Assembly (NCBI GenBank): GCA_016872195.1
Contig: VHAT01000001.1
Span: 1-64,000 of the forward strand
Source: Sphingomonadales bacterium
GTDB taxonomy: Bacteria; Bacteroidota; Bacteroidia; Chitinophagales; Chitinophagaceae
Direction: 5' to 3'
Length of the DNA: 64,000 bases
The translations under genes and the position numbers were made by a program. The notes below the pieces were generated by a model that worked only from the letters and a program-made list of their open reading frames with translations, ran no database searches and was not told the origin of the DNA. Shown piece by piece: positions 30,766 to 39,935 of the stretch (position 1 is its first letter; every line of letters starts with the position of its first letter).

Positions 30766-30773
30766 TACCTTTG
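30766..30773 (+). promoter_or_regulatory. -7 promoter box TACCTTTG of the nusB operon
   Basis: A perfect TAnnTTTG match 21 bases upstream of the nusB ATG. Confidence 0.6.
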
Positions 30774-30794
30774 CAACCACTAAGTTCTTAGAAA

Positions 30795-31721
30795 ATGATC
30801 AGCAGACGTACCATTCGGATTAAGGTGATGCAAACCCTCTACACGATATCCACTTTTGAGGCCACCCCCGCCCCTGCCGTTCATACCTCGTTACTAAAGC
30901 AACATTTTGATCAACCCCGCCGTCTTTTAGTTCATTTACTCTGGTTACTGACCGAGGTGCTTCGCTATGCCGAAAAATATGCGCACCAAAAGGCCTCCAA
31001 ACATTTACCAACCGAAGCAGACTTGAATGTAAACACCAAATTGGCCGGCAATGAGCTACTCTGGCAAATGATGGAGGATCCAAAATTGCTTAAACAGATC
31101 GAACAGCTGAAGCCACAGTCGGAACCAGCTCAAGAGCTTATCAAAGCGATCTACCTGCAATTGACCGAAACTGAAATCTACAATACCTACATTGCCACCC
31201 CCTCTCGCGACAAGAAAACAGAGCGAAAAATTGCTGAGTTCATCGTAAACGATCTGATGCTGGCCAACCCCCACTTTGTTGCCTACATCGAAGAATTATT
31301 TGCTGATTGGGATGATGACGGCGAAGGGGTGGTACAGTTGTTAGCGGCCTACATGCATAAGCCCGGCCAGCTCAACTTTGAGCAACTTATCGATCGTGAT
31401 AAAGAGCAATTTGGACTTGAACTGCTAGAAACGGTGTTGAATAAACAAGAACAACTTCAGTCGTACATCATCCCCAAACTAAAGAACTGGGATCCCGAAC
31501 GAATCGCCCAACTCGATATGATCATGATGAAAATGGGCGTAGCTGAATTTTTATTTTTTGAGACGATCCCCCCCAAGGTCACCATCAACGAGTACATTGA
31601 CCTGGCCAAAGACTATAGCACCGCACAAAGTGGTCAGTTCGTGAATGGAATTCTGGATGGGATCCACAAAGAGTTGACGGCCGCCGGCCAGCTTCACAAA
31701 GTCGATTTTCGTAAATCCTGA
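30795..31721 (+). CDS. nusB: Transcription antitermination factor NusB
   Basis: The 308-residue protein is about twice the length of E. coli NusB but typical of Bacteroidota, whose NusB has a long N-terminal and middle extension. The first residues ISRRTIRIKVMQTLY are conserved, and the C-terminal core holds PKVTINEYIDLAKDYSTAQS and GQFVNGILDGIHKEL, the NusB helical signature. It binds boxA RNA with NusE and helps rRNA transcription. It leads the nusB-DUF1573-yajC-coaE operon; the next gene begins 45 bases later. Confidence 0.92.
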   Translation: MISRRTIRIKVMQTLYTISTFEATPAPAVHTSLLKQHFDQPRRLLVHLLWLLTEVLRYAEKYAHQKASKHLPTEADLNVNTKLAGNELLWQMMEDPKLLKQIEQLKPQSEPAQELIKAIYLQLTETEIYNTYIATPSRDKKTERKIAEFIVNDLMLANPHFVAYIEELFADWDDDGEGVVQLLAAYMHKPGQLNFEQLIDRDKEQFGLELLETVLNKQEQLQSYIIPKLKNWDPERIAQLDMIMMKMGVAEFLFFETIPPKVTINEYIDLAKDYSTAQSGQFVNGILDGIHKELTAAGQLHKVDFRKS

Positions 31722-31766
31722 TTTTTGTAACCCTGATAAGTTATTTTTGTCCTTTATCGATAGGCT

Positions 31767-32231
31767 ATGAAAAATTATCTACTCGTAATTAGTGCTTCAC
31801 TGTTGGTAGCAACAGCTTGTAAGCAAACACCCACTGTAAACCAAACGGACCCTAACTCCGCCCCTCTTATGACGGCACCGGCCGAAACCAAGGAGTACGA
31901 TTCCGCCAGTCTTACCACCATTGAATGGCTTGATTCTACCGAAAAAGAAGTGGGACAATTGGCCGGAGGAAAGGAAACGGAAATCACCTGGCGTTTTCGG
32001 AACAACGGAGATCGTCCGCTCTATATCGATCACGTGGGTGCCACCTGTGGCTGCACCATTCCGGAGAAGCCTGACCAACCTTTTGCACCCGGTGAGGTCG
32101 GAACCATCCGTGCCAAATTCAATGGAAGTGGAAGTGGCTTTATTCTAAAGCAGGTATATGTAACCGCCAATACCAAACCGGACCGTGAGCATACCCTTAT
32201 TTTTAAAGGAGAAGTAATCGAGAAAAAATAA
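31767..32231 (+). CDS. DUF1573 lipoprotein
   Basis: A lipobox ending in Cys18 (LVATACKQ) follows a short hydrophobic stretch, so it is anchored to the periplasmic face of a membrane. The 154-residue protein has the DUF1573 beta-sandwich: WRFRNNGDRPLYIDHVGATCGCTIP with the conserved CGC, and PGEVGTIRAKFNGSGSGF. DUF1573 is common in Bacteroidota and its function is unknown. It lies between nusB and yajC. Confidence 0.85.
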   Translation: MKNYLLVISASLLVATACKQTPTVNQTDPNSAPLMTAPAETKEYDSASLTTIEWLDSTEKEVGQLAGGKETEITWRFRNNGDRPLYIDHVGATCGCTIPEKPDQPFAPGEVGTIRAKFNGSGSGFILKQVYVTANTKPDREHTLIFKGEVIEKK

Positions 32232-32241
32232 ATCAACCAAT

Positions 32242-32589
32242 ATGCAATCATTCTATCTGCTAGAAGCCGCTGCCTCAGGAGGCTTCTTATCAGGCCCCTA
32301 CTCTACGTTTATCCTAACGCTCTTGATCATACTGACCATGTGGCTTTTCTTACTACGCCCCCAAGCAAAGCGTGCTAAAAGTCAGAAGTCCTTTGTAGAT
32401 AACCTTGCAAAAGGTGACAAGATCGTGACCATCGCCGGAATACACGGTATCGTCAACAAAGTAAACGAAGACGGTACTACCCTCCAGATCGAAACCAGCC
32501 CGGGCAGTTACCTCAGAATAGAAAAGTCTGCCATCAGTTTGGATTGGACCACGGCGCTGAACAAATCGGCTGACACCGAGAAAAAATAA
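32242..32589 (+). CDS. yajC: Preprotein translocase subunit YajC
   Basis: At 115 residues the protein has one transmembrane helix (about 17-37: FILTLLIILTMWLFLLRP) and the conserved KRAKSQKSFVDNLAKGDKIVT and IAGIHGIVNKV. YajC associates with SecDF. It lies 10 bases after the DUF1573 gene, and coaE follows in the next two bases. Confidence 0.94.
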   Translation: MQSFYLLEAAASGGFLSGPYSTFILTLLIILTMWLFLLRPQAKRAKSQKSFVDNLAKGDKIVTIAGIHGIVNKVNEDGTTLQIETSPGSYLRIEKSAISLDWTTALNKSADTEKK

Positions 32590-32591
32590 AG

Positions 32592-33194
32592 ATGCTCCGC
32601 GTTGGTCTTACCGGTGGAATCGGCAGTGGCAAGACCACGGTGGCCCGCATGTTCGAAACCTTGGGCATTCCCTTGTATTATGCTGACGATGCCGCTAAAC
32701 GTTTGCTCAATACTGACCCCGCATTGAAGTCGGCCGTTCAGCAACTGTTTGGAGAAGCGTGCTATACCAACGGGGTGCTAAACCGTTCGTACTTGGCCTC
32801 GATCGTTTTTAATGACGCAGAAAAATTGGCCGCTCTAAACCAATTGGTGCACCCGGCCACGATCGCCGATGCGAATGCCTGGTTTTTGAATCAAGAATCC
32901 ACTTATGCCATACGAGAAGCCGCCTTACTCTTTGAAAGTGGAGCGGCAGAAGGACTTGACTATGTGATCGGGGTTTCAGCCCCAGCCCCCTTGCGTATAC
33001 AACGGGTTATGCATCGGGATGGAAGCAACGAAGTAGATGTAAAAAAAAGAATGGCCACCCAACTGCAGGACACTATAAAATTAAAATTGTGCGATTGGGT
33101 AGTGACCAACGATGAACGGGAGGCGCTCCTTCCACAAGTGTTGTCACTGCATGAACAACTCACGCTTCGCGCAACGCAGCCAAGGCTGCAGTGA
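32592..33194 (+). CDS. coaE: Dephospho-CoA kinase CoaE
   Basis: The 200-residue P-loop kinase has GLTGGIGSGKTTVARMFE at residues 5-22, YYADDAAKRLL and AALLFESGAAEGLDYVIGV, matching CoaE. It phosphorylates dephospho-CoA to CoA, the last step in the pathway. The 3' end overlaps the convergent aminotransferase gene by 35 bases, so both proteins' C-terminal codons share DNA. Confidence 0.95.
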   Translation: MLRVGLTGGIGSGKTTVARMFETLGIPLYYADDAAKRLLNTDPALKSAVQQLFGEACYTNGVLNRSYLASIVFNDAEKLAALNQLVHPATIADANAWFLNQESTYAIREAALLFESGAAEGLDYVIGVSAPAPLRIQRVMHRDGSNEVDVKKRMATQLQDTIKLKLCDWVVTNDEREALLPQVLSLHEQLTLRATQPRLQ

Positions 33195-34356
33195 TCCGAC
33201 TCCACCCCTCTTGAATATTGGCACGGCTATTGGCAAAGGAAAACCGCACACAGCGAGGTTCTCCAAAGGCGTCTCCCATTACCGAAGACACATGGGCCTT
33301 ATTGAGCAGGTACATACTCAGGTCAGCAGCATTCCGAATCGTTGTCTCGCCATCGGTCTTTCCAAAGTAATAGCTGAGATCGGGAAACACATAAAAAGCG
33401 CCAGCCGGAGCAGGACATTTAATTCCGGGAATAGCTTGTATCAATTCTAATACAAGTTCTCTTCTTTTTGCAAATTCCTCGACCATCTCGTGTGTAGGAC
33501 GCAGGTCGGCACTAAGGGCCGCCACGGCAGCTTTTTGGGTAATGGAATTAGCGCCACTGGTAAATTGACCCTGTACTTTTTCGCAGGCCTTCGCTATGGC
33601 AAGGGGAGCCGCCATATAACCGAGCCGCCAACCGGTCATAGCAAACCCCTTGCTTAATCCATTGATGATAATGACGCGGTCTTTGAGGGAACTAAAAGAG
33701 GCAATACTGGCATGCGTCCCAATAAAATTGATATACTCATAGATCTCATCCGAAATAATATAGACATGAGGATATTGCTCGAATATGGCGGCCAATTGAG
33801 CTAATTCTTCTTTTGTGTACACCGCTCCACTAGGATTACACGGAGAGGAAAACATAAAAAGTTTGGTGGCTGGACCAATGGCCTCTCGCAGTTGCTGAGG
33901 AGAGATCTTAAATCCACTTTCTGTAGTAGTATGCACCTCCTTTACTTTTCCTCTAGCTATTTTGACCAATTCACTGTACGTAACCCAATACGGGGTGGGT
34001 ATGATCACCTCTTCTCCTTCATCTACCAAGGAGAGAATGGCATTCGCGAGACTTTGCTTGGCACCCGTAGAAACGACGATCTGTTCGGGATTGTAGTCAA
34101 GTTGATTATCCCGCTTCAGCTTTTGACAAACGGCCTTCCGCAGGTCCGGTAAACCCGCTACGGGCGTATAATGTGTCCAATTTTCGTGGATCGCATTGAT
34201 CGCGGCTTCTTTGATATGCTGTGGCGTATCAAAATCCGGTTCTCCCAGACTCATATCGATCACATCAATTCCTTTGGCCCTCAATTCGCGACCCAATTGG
34301 GCCATGCGAAGTGTCTCGGGTTCGTTGAAGCGATTCAAAAAAAGGGATAATGCCAT
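33160..34356 (-). CDS. Pyridoxal phosphate-dependent aminotransferase, class I/II
   Basis: From the ATG at 34356 the product is 398 residues; a longer frame needs a TTG. The class I fold shows SLGEPDFDTPQHIKEAAI, YTPVAGLPDLRKAV, SSPCNPSGAVYTKEEL, YIISDEIYEYINF and the Schiff-base segment IINGLSKGFAMTGWRLGY. The motif set is that of aspartate or broad-specificity aminotransferases of subgroup I-gamma. The exact substrate is not readable. A C-terminal part overlaps coaE by 35 bases. Confidence 0.9.
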   Translation of the reverse strand: MALSLFLNRFNEPETLRMAQLGRELRAKGIDVIDMSLGEPDFDTPQHIKEAAINAIHENWTHYTPVAGLPDLRKAVCQKLKRDNQLDYNPEQIVVSTGAKQSLANAILSLVDEGEEVIIPTPYWVTYSELVKIARGKVKEVHTTTESGFKISPQQLREAIGPATKLFMFSSPCNPSGAVYTKEELAQLAAIFEQYPHVYIISDEIYEYINFIGTHASIASFSSLKDRVIIINGLSKGFAMTGWRLGYMAAPLAIAKACEKVQGQFTSGANSITQKAAVAALSADLRPTHEMVEEFAKRRELVLELIQAIPGIKCPAPAGAFYVFPDLSYYFGKTDGETTIRNAADLSMYLLNKAHVSSVMGDAFGEPRCVRFSFANSRANIQEGWSRITAALAALREA

Positions 34357-34447
34357 AGGATCGGCTTTAATAGTAGGCAAGTTACAATATCTGCTTCATA
34401 GCAATACAACCCGAGCGCTCCTGCAAGCAGCGCTACAGTAAGGCACG

Positions 34448-35710
34448 CTATTGAAAAGACCGTTCTGCGAAAGAGGCACGGTACAGGGTTTGTCCCAAGT
34501 TCTGTAGAAACGGGAATCCTATCCTGTCGTAATCATAGATATCATCATTGAATATGCCATCACTGTTACAGTAGATCACCGCACTCAGCATAAATTTCTT
34601 TCCGGAGCGTCTTTCCTCGATACAAGCTGCGTCGATCAAGAAACCATAGGCATTTCCAACCTTATTGTATATGCGAATAGAATCATCAGGTTTCTGCTGG
34701 GATGACCCATAGTATAAAAACTTTACATAATTATCCCATATCGTGGTGCTATCATAAGATGGATAGCGGCTCTGAGAAGGCAAGCGACTCATATAATCGC
34801 GCAAAAAATCAAGGTCTTCTTGCGTAAGTAAAAAGCGGCGAGACGCCGGGACAGAGGAGGGGAACATGACCTGTCTGATCATATGATGTAGGGCAGGCAA
34901 TGGCAATCTATTCTTATTGGAAAAATCAAAGGGCTCCTCAACTACTTTTCCCCGACTTATGTACCCCTTACCCATTTTTATAGTCATCGGCCGAGCCTCG
35001 TGTAATGCCAATTGGCCATCTTGCCTATGCAGCAAATTGCCTACCGTATCAAAGAATAAAACCGGATTCGTATACCGGTTTTCCTCGACACTGAGTGGCA
35101 AGCTGAGTCGATGTACTATTTCCACATCGCCATACCCCAAGCGGTGCAGAGACGCGTTAATATAATCTTGCCCCAGCCATTCATAGAGACGGTTATAGGC
35201 ATCATTATCGCTAACCAACAATATCTTCTTAATGTAATGGGCAATCGTGGGGCGGCCATCGGGGGTAGTAGGGTCGTTGAAAACCTCGGTTTGCCGATCT
35301 CGGTCCTTTTCGGTAATAAAAGTGCTATTGCGATCAAGACCGGGTATGGCAAGCTCCCGGAGCCGTTGAAGGGCCAAAATGGCAATCGGAAACTTAACGG
35401 TAGAGGCCGGATAAAAATATCGGCTCTTGTCTACGTTAAAATAATGATCTTGAAAATCCCTAGCCCTATTTCCTGTCTTTTTGACCCGCGTGTAGACAAT
35501 CTGGATACCCCATCGATCAGGATCATTAAGTAATTGGCGGGTAAGGGAATCGCCATTTTTATATAAGTATTTGTATAGTAAGCTATTATGCTCCTTATTT
35601 TTATTTTTTATAAAAGAGCGGCTTAGATCAGAATCAGGGGCCTGCGCCAGCGCTACTCGGTCTAATCCGCAGAGGATCAGGATCAAAAAAAAGAAGGATT
35701 GGCGCTTCAT
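34448..35710 (-). CDS. Serine hydrolase of the class A beta-lactamase fold
   Basis: The 420-residue exported protein has a signal peptide (residues 1-22, ending VALAQA). Active-site motifs are intact: PASTVKFPIAILAL with the S103xxK106 tetrad, SDNDAYNRLYEWLG (SDN-like) and YNKVGNAYGFLIDAA (the KxG element). Middle and N-terminal insertions make it longer than a typical class A enzyme (about 290). It may hydrolyse beta-lactams, but the family also contains peptidases and esterases. It is monocistronic and has no regulator nearby. Confidence 0.85.
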   Translation of the reverse strand: MKRQSFFFLILILCGLDRVALAQAPDSDLSRSFIKNKNKEHNSLLYKYLYKNGDSLTRQLLNDPDRWGIQIVYTRVKKTGNRARDFQDHYFNVDKSRYFYPASTVKFPIAILALQRLRELAIPGLDRNSTFITEKDRDRQTEVFNDPTTPDGRPTIAHYIKKILLVSDNDAYNRLYEWLGQDYINASLHRLGYGDVEIVHRLSLPLSVEENRYTNPVLFFDTVGNLLHRQDGQLALHEARPMTIKMGKGYISRGKVVEEPFDFSNKNRLPLPALHHMIRQVMFPSSVPASRRFLLTQEDLDFLRDYMSRLPSQSRYPSYDSTTIWDNYVKFLYYGSSQQKPDDSIRIYNKVGNAYGFLIDAACIEERRSGKKFMLSAVIYCNSDGIFNDDIYDYDRIGFPFLQNLGQTLYRASFAERSFQ

Positions 35711-35807
35711 CAGGAACTCAAAATACAACAGAATCCGCAATCAGGTAAGGATTTAAAAATCAGCGTTTACTAAGCGCTTCTTATTAGGGCGGTTCGGCCA
35801 AAAAAAC

Positions 35808-35815
35808 TATCTTTG
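35808..35815 (+). promoter_or_regulatory. -7 promoter box TATCTTTG of secDF
   Basis: A perfect TAnnTTTG match 33 bases upstream of the secDF ATG, in an AT-rich stretch. Confidence 0.6.
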
Positions 35816-35848
35816 CAATCCTTAAAAAATTAGTAAATCAACCAACGT

Positions 35849-38800
35849 ATGCAACTCAAAGGTCTGGTCATTGGCTTTACCCTGCTGCTCACTTTATATT
35901 CGCTCCACCAGCTGTCTTTTACCTGGGTGGTCCGCGATTTTGAGAACAAGGCAGATGAAAAGGCAATCAAATACGTAAAGTCCGCTTATCCTACCGCTAC
36001 GGCAAAGTATCCTGGAAATAAAGATTCACAGGCTGTCTGGCAAGAATACCTGGACAAAAGACAAAGCCAGTATCGTGACAGTTTGATCAAGCTAGAAGAG
36101 AACACTACCGTTACATACGGACTCAATGGCGCCATAAGCTACAAGAAAGCTAAAGAAGAAGAGCTGAACTTGGGTCTTGACTTGCAGGGAGGGATGAATG
36201 TGACCCTCGAGGTGGAAATGTCTGGATTGCTTCGTTCCCTTGCGAATAATACGACCGATCCAAACTTTTTAAAGGCCCTGCAAAATGCAGACCAGCGCAA
36301 GGCCAATAGCGATGCCGATTTTATCACCCTGTTTATTCAGGAATACCGTAAGCTAGAACCCAATCGCGCACTCGCTACGCTTTTTTCAGGGGGAGGATCG
36401 GATGAGATCAATATCACCTCCAGCGACAATGCGGTAGAGAGCTATATACGCAAACAAGCCCGCTCGGCCTTCGATCTTACCTATGACCGTCTCACGACTC
36501 GTATCGATCAATTCGGAGTAGCTCAACCCTCAATCAACCCTATTCCCAGCCGCGGGCTTATTAATGTGGAACTCCCAGGTATTAAAGACAAAGACAGGGT
36601 GAGAACACTCTTACAGAGCACGGCTAACTTACAATTCTGGGAAGTGTACACGCTTAAGAATAATAATTATGCCAATGGTTGGCAACGGACTATCAATGCC
36701 TTTAATGCCAAATACGGAGGAAAAGCCGATACGACTGCAGCCAAAAAAGACACGGCCCTTACTGCTAAGACTCCGAGCACCACAAAAGACACTGCAAAGA
36801 CCAAGACACTCTCTGAGGCGATCACCAAGACGCCGGTGGATACCAGCAAGGCCAAAAAGGAAACCGCTAGCGCTACCACTACCAATACCATTGACCGCTA
36901 TCTGCAATTCATGCAACCTTACCAAGACGAGAAAGGAGGCATTGGCTTTCCCGCCGCCATTGGTATGGTCAAAGTGGTCGATACGGCGCAACTACGTTCT
37001 TACCTGAATGAGTTCAAAGGCAACTTTCCCTCCGACGTGGTATGGGCCTATGGAATAGCTGAAAAGGATAATAACGGAGTGGCTGCCCCATCGGTACCCC
37101 TCTACGCTTTAAAAACGTACAACCGAACACAAGCTAAATTAGAAGGTGATGCCATTGCGGATGCTCGGGCTGAATTCGATCAATTCAACAGAGTACAGAT
37201 CGAAATGACGATGCGACCTGCCGGTGCGGCCGTTTGGAAAAGAATGACAGAAGACAATATCGGCAATCCCATCGCTATCGTTCTTGATAATGTTGTGTTC
37301 TCTGCCCCCAATGTAATCAACGCTATTCCGAATGGGGTCTCTTCGATTTCTGGAAGTTATTCGCAGCAAGAAGCCAATGACCTGGCCAATATTCTTAAGA
37401 TCGGTAAACTGCCAGCCCCCGCCAAGATCGTACAAGAGCAACAAGTGGGTCCCACCCTTGGGGATGAAGCCATTCGGGGCGGATCGCTCAGCTTTATCAT
37501 TTCTTTCGTGGTCATCATTATACTGATGCTACTTTACTATAACACCAGCGGATTGATCGCCAATATCGCTCTTATTTTGAACCTGCTCTTTACCGTGGGG
37601 ATCTTGGCTGGTTTAGGGGCGACCTTAACGGCTCCCGGTATTGCCGGTCTGGTACTGACCATCGGTATGGCGGTGGACACCAACGTATTGATCTATGAGC
37701 GCATCAAAGAAGAGCTCAATAAAGGAAAGGGATACTTGACCGCCATCAACGAGGGGTACAGCCGTTCGCTCCCCCCCGTATTGGATGGTCACGTTACCAC
37801 CTTGCTGACCGCGATCATTCTCTTTTATTTTGGACTAGGTCCCGTTAAGGGATTTGCGACCACACAGATCTTAGGTCTGTTGCTATCACTGTTCTGCGGT
37901 ATCCTGGTTAGCCGTTGGGTAAGCGACCTGTTTACGAATAAGAAAAAACATGTGGAGTATTTTACAGGCATCTCCAGAAAAGTTTTTCAACATGCCCAAT
38001 ACAAATTCATTGAATATAGAAAGGTAGCTTACGGAATCTCGATCTTTATTTTGATCGGAGGTATCGCCTCTTTCTTCAATGGATTTAACTACGGAGTGGA
38101 GTTCAACGGAGGAAGGAGTTATACGGTTCAATTCCCCCAGCCTGTCAATGTCGAGGCCATCAGAACAGAATTGAATAAGACCTTTGAGGGTGAGAATACG
38201 ATCATCAAGACCATTGGAGATAACTCCAAGCTCGATATCACAACTTCGTACCTGATTGAGGACAGCCGCGGCGCAACTGTCGATTCGATCGTTGAATACA
38301 AGTTGTATGAGGGACTTAAACAATATATTCCCTCCGGAACCAGTTTCCAGGACTTCAAGTCTGACCGCTTTGTACAACAAACCAAAAAGGTTTTACCTAC
38401 TATCTCCGATGATCTAAAGTCAGGAGCCGTAACGGCTACGCTTGTGGCCCTACTGGTCATCTTCTTGTACATCTTTATCCGATTCCGTGATTGGCGCTAC
38501 TCGCTGGGAACGATCGTGGCCCTGTTGCACGACGTGTTCGTTACCCTGATCATTTTCTCTTTTGCCAAAGATCTTGTACCGTTTCCGCTCGAGATCGACC
38601 AACACTTTATCGCTGCCGTGTTAACGGTGATCGGATTTTCCATGAACGATACGGTGATCGTATTTGATAGGATACGCGAAGACTCCCGCCTGATGCCAAA
38701 CGCTCCTCGAGGCGAGGTTATCAATCGCGCTATCAACCAGACCTTAAGTCGTACCATTATGACAGCATTGACGGTGTTTCTGACCATCCTGATCCTCTTC

Positions 38801-38944
38801 TTGGTGGGTGGAGAAGTAACTCGTGGTTTTGCTTTTGCCATGCTGATTGGGGTGCTGACCGGGGTCTATTCCTCGATCTTTGTGGCCTCCCCTATCTTGG
38901 TAGACCTGGAGTTCAAAAAAAGCAAAGCAAAAAAGAGCGTTTAA
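35849..38944 (+). CDS. secDF: Protein translocase subunit SecDF (fused)
   Basis: SecD and SecF are fused in 1031 residues, as in many Bacteroidota. The N-terminal TM is followed by the SecD periplasmic domain, with GLDLQGGMNVTLEVEMS and FGVAQPSINPIPSRGLINVELPG. At about residues 290-348 is an Ala/Thr/Lys-rich insert. Then come KLPAPAKIVQEQQVGPTLGD, TM helices with VDTNVLIYERIKEEL, and the SecF half from about residue 710 (FNYGVEFNGGRSYTVQF, and FSMNDTVIVFDRIRE). The complex uses the proton or sodium gradient to complete export. Expression is likely from the box at 35808. Confidence 0.96.
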   Translation: MQLKGLVIGFTLLLTLYSLHQLSFTWVVRDFENKADEKAIKYVKSAYPTATAKYPGNKDSQAVWQEYLDKRQSQYRDSLIKLEENTTVTYGLNGAISYKKAKEEELNLGLDLQGGMNVTLEVEMSGLLRSLANNTTDPNFLKALQNADQRKANSDADFITLFIQEYRKLEPNRALATLFSGGGSDEINITSSDNAVESYIRKQARSAFDLTYDRLTTRIDQFGVAQPSINPIPSRGLINVELPGIKDKDRVRTLLQSTANLQFWEVYTLKNNNYANGWQRTINAFNAKYGGKADTTAAKKDTALTAKTPSTTKDTAKTKTLSEAITKTPVDTSKAKKETASATTTNTIDRYLQFMQPYQDEKGGIGFPAAIGMVKVVDTAQLRSYLNEFKGNFPSDVVWAYGIAEKDNNGVAAPSVPLYALKTYNRTQAKLEGDAIADARAEFDQFNRVQIEMTMRPAGAAVWKRMTEDNIGNPIAIVLDNVVFSAPNVINAIPNGVSSISGSYSQQEANDLANILKIGKLPAPAKIVQEQQVGPTLGDEAIRGGSLSFIISFVVIIILMLLYYNTSGLIANIALILNLLFTVGILAGLGATLTAPGIAGLVLTIGMAVDTNVLIYERIKEELNKGKGYLTAINEGYSRSLPPVLDGHVTTLLTAIILFYFGLGPVKGFATTQILGLLLSLFCGILVSRWVSDLFTNKKKHVEYFTGISRKVFQHAQYKFIEYRKVAYGISIFILIGGIASFFNGFNYGVEFNGGRSYTVQFPQPVNVEAIRTELNKTFEGENTIIKTIGDNSKLDITTSYLIEDSRGATVDSIVEYKLYEGLKQYIPSGTSFQDFKSDRFVQQTKKVLPTISDDLKSGAVTATLVALLVIFLYIFIRFRDWRYSLGTIVALLHDVFVTLIIFSFAKDLVPFPLEIDQHFIAAVLTVIGFSMNDTVIVFDRIREDSRLMPNAPRGEVINRAINQTLSRTIMTALTVFLTILILFLVGGEVTRGFAFAMLIGVLTGVYSSIFVASPILVDLEFKKSKAKKSV

Positions 38945-38962
38945 GACGATTTTCTTTTCGCA

Positions 38963-39000
38963 TAAAAAAACCCGCCTCTAAAAGAAGCGGGTTTTTTTAT
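38963..39000. terminator. Bidirectional terminator between secDF and iscA
   Basis: AAAAAACCCGCCTC-TAAAA-GAAGCGGGTTTTTT forms a strong stem with A- and T-runs on both sides. It serves the two convergent genes. Confidence 0.88.
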
Positions 39001-39014
39001 GATCCTCTGTAAGG

Positions 39015-39359
39015 TTATACAGCAAAACTGGTACCACAACCACAGGTCTTACTGGCATTAGGATTAGAAAAGGTGAAACCGCGATTATCGAGTCCGTCAT
39101 GCCAATCGATCTCCATGCCTACCAAGTAGATCTCATGCGCTTTTTCCATGGCACAAGGAATACCTTCTACCAAAAAAAGTTGATCTTTTTCAGTAGGCAT
39201 ATCAAAACCGAGCACATAGGTCATACCCGAGCAACCACCCCCCTTTACACCGATCCGTAGCCGCTGGGCAGGGTTAAAGTCTGGAGCCTCCATCAATTTT
39301 TTTATCGCCTTAATGGCACCCGCTGTAAGGGTCACCGGCAGCGTATTTATCATTTCCAT
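39015..39359 (-). CDS. Iron-sulfur cluster assembly protein, IscA/HesB/ErpA type
   Basis: The 114-residue A-type carrier has the three invariant cysteines: Cys43 (KGGGCSGMTYVLGF) and Cys106, Cys108 (KTCGCGTSF). It passes Fe-S clusters from the scaffold to apoproteins. Whether it is IscA, SufA or ErpA cannot be decided from the sequence. A single-gene unit between a terminator and the next gene on the opposite strand. Confidence 0.93.
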   Translation of the reverse strand: MEMINTLPVTLTAGAIKAIKKLMEAPDFNPAQRLRIGVKGGGCSGMTYVLGFDMPTEKDQLFLVEGIPCAMEKAHEIYLVGMEIDWHDGLDNRGFTFSNPNASKTCGCGTSFAV

Positions 39360-39420
39360 ACTGCAAAATTATAAAAACCTGGGATTTCGCTATACTTTTA
39401 CAAGACTGAGACTTTTTACC

Positions 39421-39921
39421 ATGAATATGGAACTTACCACCATCTTGCTTTTTGCCTTATTGACCCTATGTATAGCAGGACTCATCTTTTTAAAGTTTCG
39501 CACACCGACAGCCGCCCCCACCAAGGACTTTCAAACCCTTCAACTTCGATTACAGGCCTATGAAAGGCTGGTCCTGCTCACCGAGCGTATTTCGTTACCT
39601 CACCTGATCAGTCGTCTCAATAATCCGGTGGCCAATGCCGACGAAATGAAGGCCTTGCTGATCGAAACCATCAAACAAGAATTTGATTATAACAGCACAC
39701 AGCAATTATACGTGAGTGCTACCGCTTGGGAGGCCGTTCGAAATTTTAAGGAGCAAAATATATTATTGATCAATCAAGTGGCCGCCAGCTTGGGCATGCA
39801 CGCTACGGCCCTTATACTCAACAAGAAATTGATGGAGCTTTTGCTTTCGCAACAAGAACAACCCTTGCAAGACATTGTCAAGGAGGTATTGAATAAAGAA
39901 GCTAAACAACTAATGGGCTAA
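39421..39921 (+). CDS. Single-pass membrane protein of unknown function, upstream of methylmalonyl-CoA mutase
   Basis: From the ATG at 39421 the product is 166 residues with an N-terminal transmembrane helix ([19 protein letters not shown]) and a helical soluble tail containing [20 protein letters not shown] and [20 protein letters not shown]. Such single-pass helical proteins occur next to mutase genes in Bacteroidota, but the function is not known to me. It ends 14 bases before the mutase gene and is likely co-transcribed. Confidence 0.75.
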   Translation: MNMELTTILLFALLTLCIAGLIFLKFRTPTAAPTKDFQTLQLRLQAYERLVLLTERISLPHLISRLNNPVANADEMKALLIETIKQEFDYNSTQQLYVSATAWEAVRNFKEQNILLINQVAASLGMHATALILNKKLMELLLSQQEQPLQDIVKEVLNKEAKQLMG

Positions 39922-39935
39922 CCATTAATAAGCAC

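Noticed and set aside
30548-30794. CIRCE/HrcA operator upstream of groES
   Set aside because: No TTAGCACTC-N9-GAGTGCTAA or close variant is present; the repeats seen have a different sequence.
34357-34380. TTG start for the aminotransferase at 34380
   Set aside because: The ATG at 34356 gives the normal family length, and the extra eight residues have no conservation I recognise.
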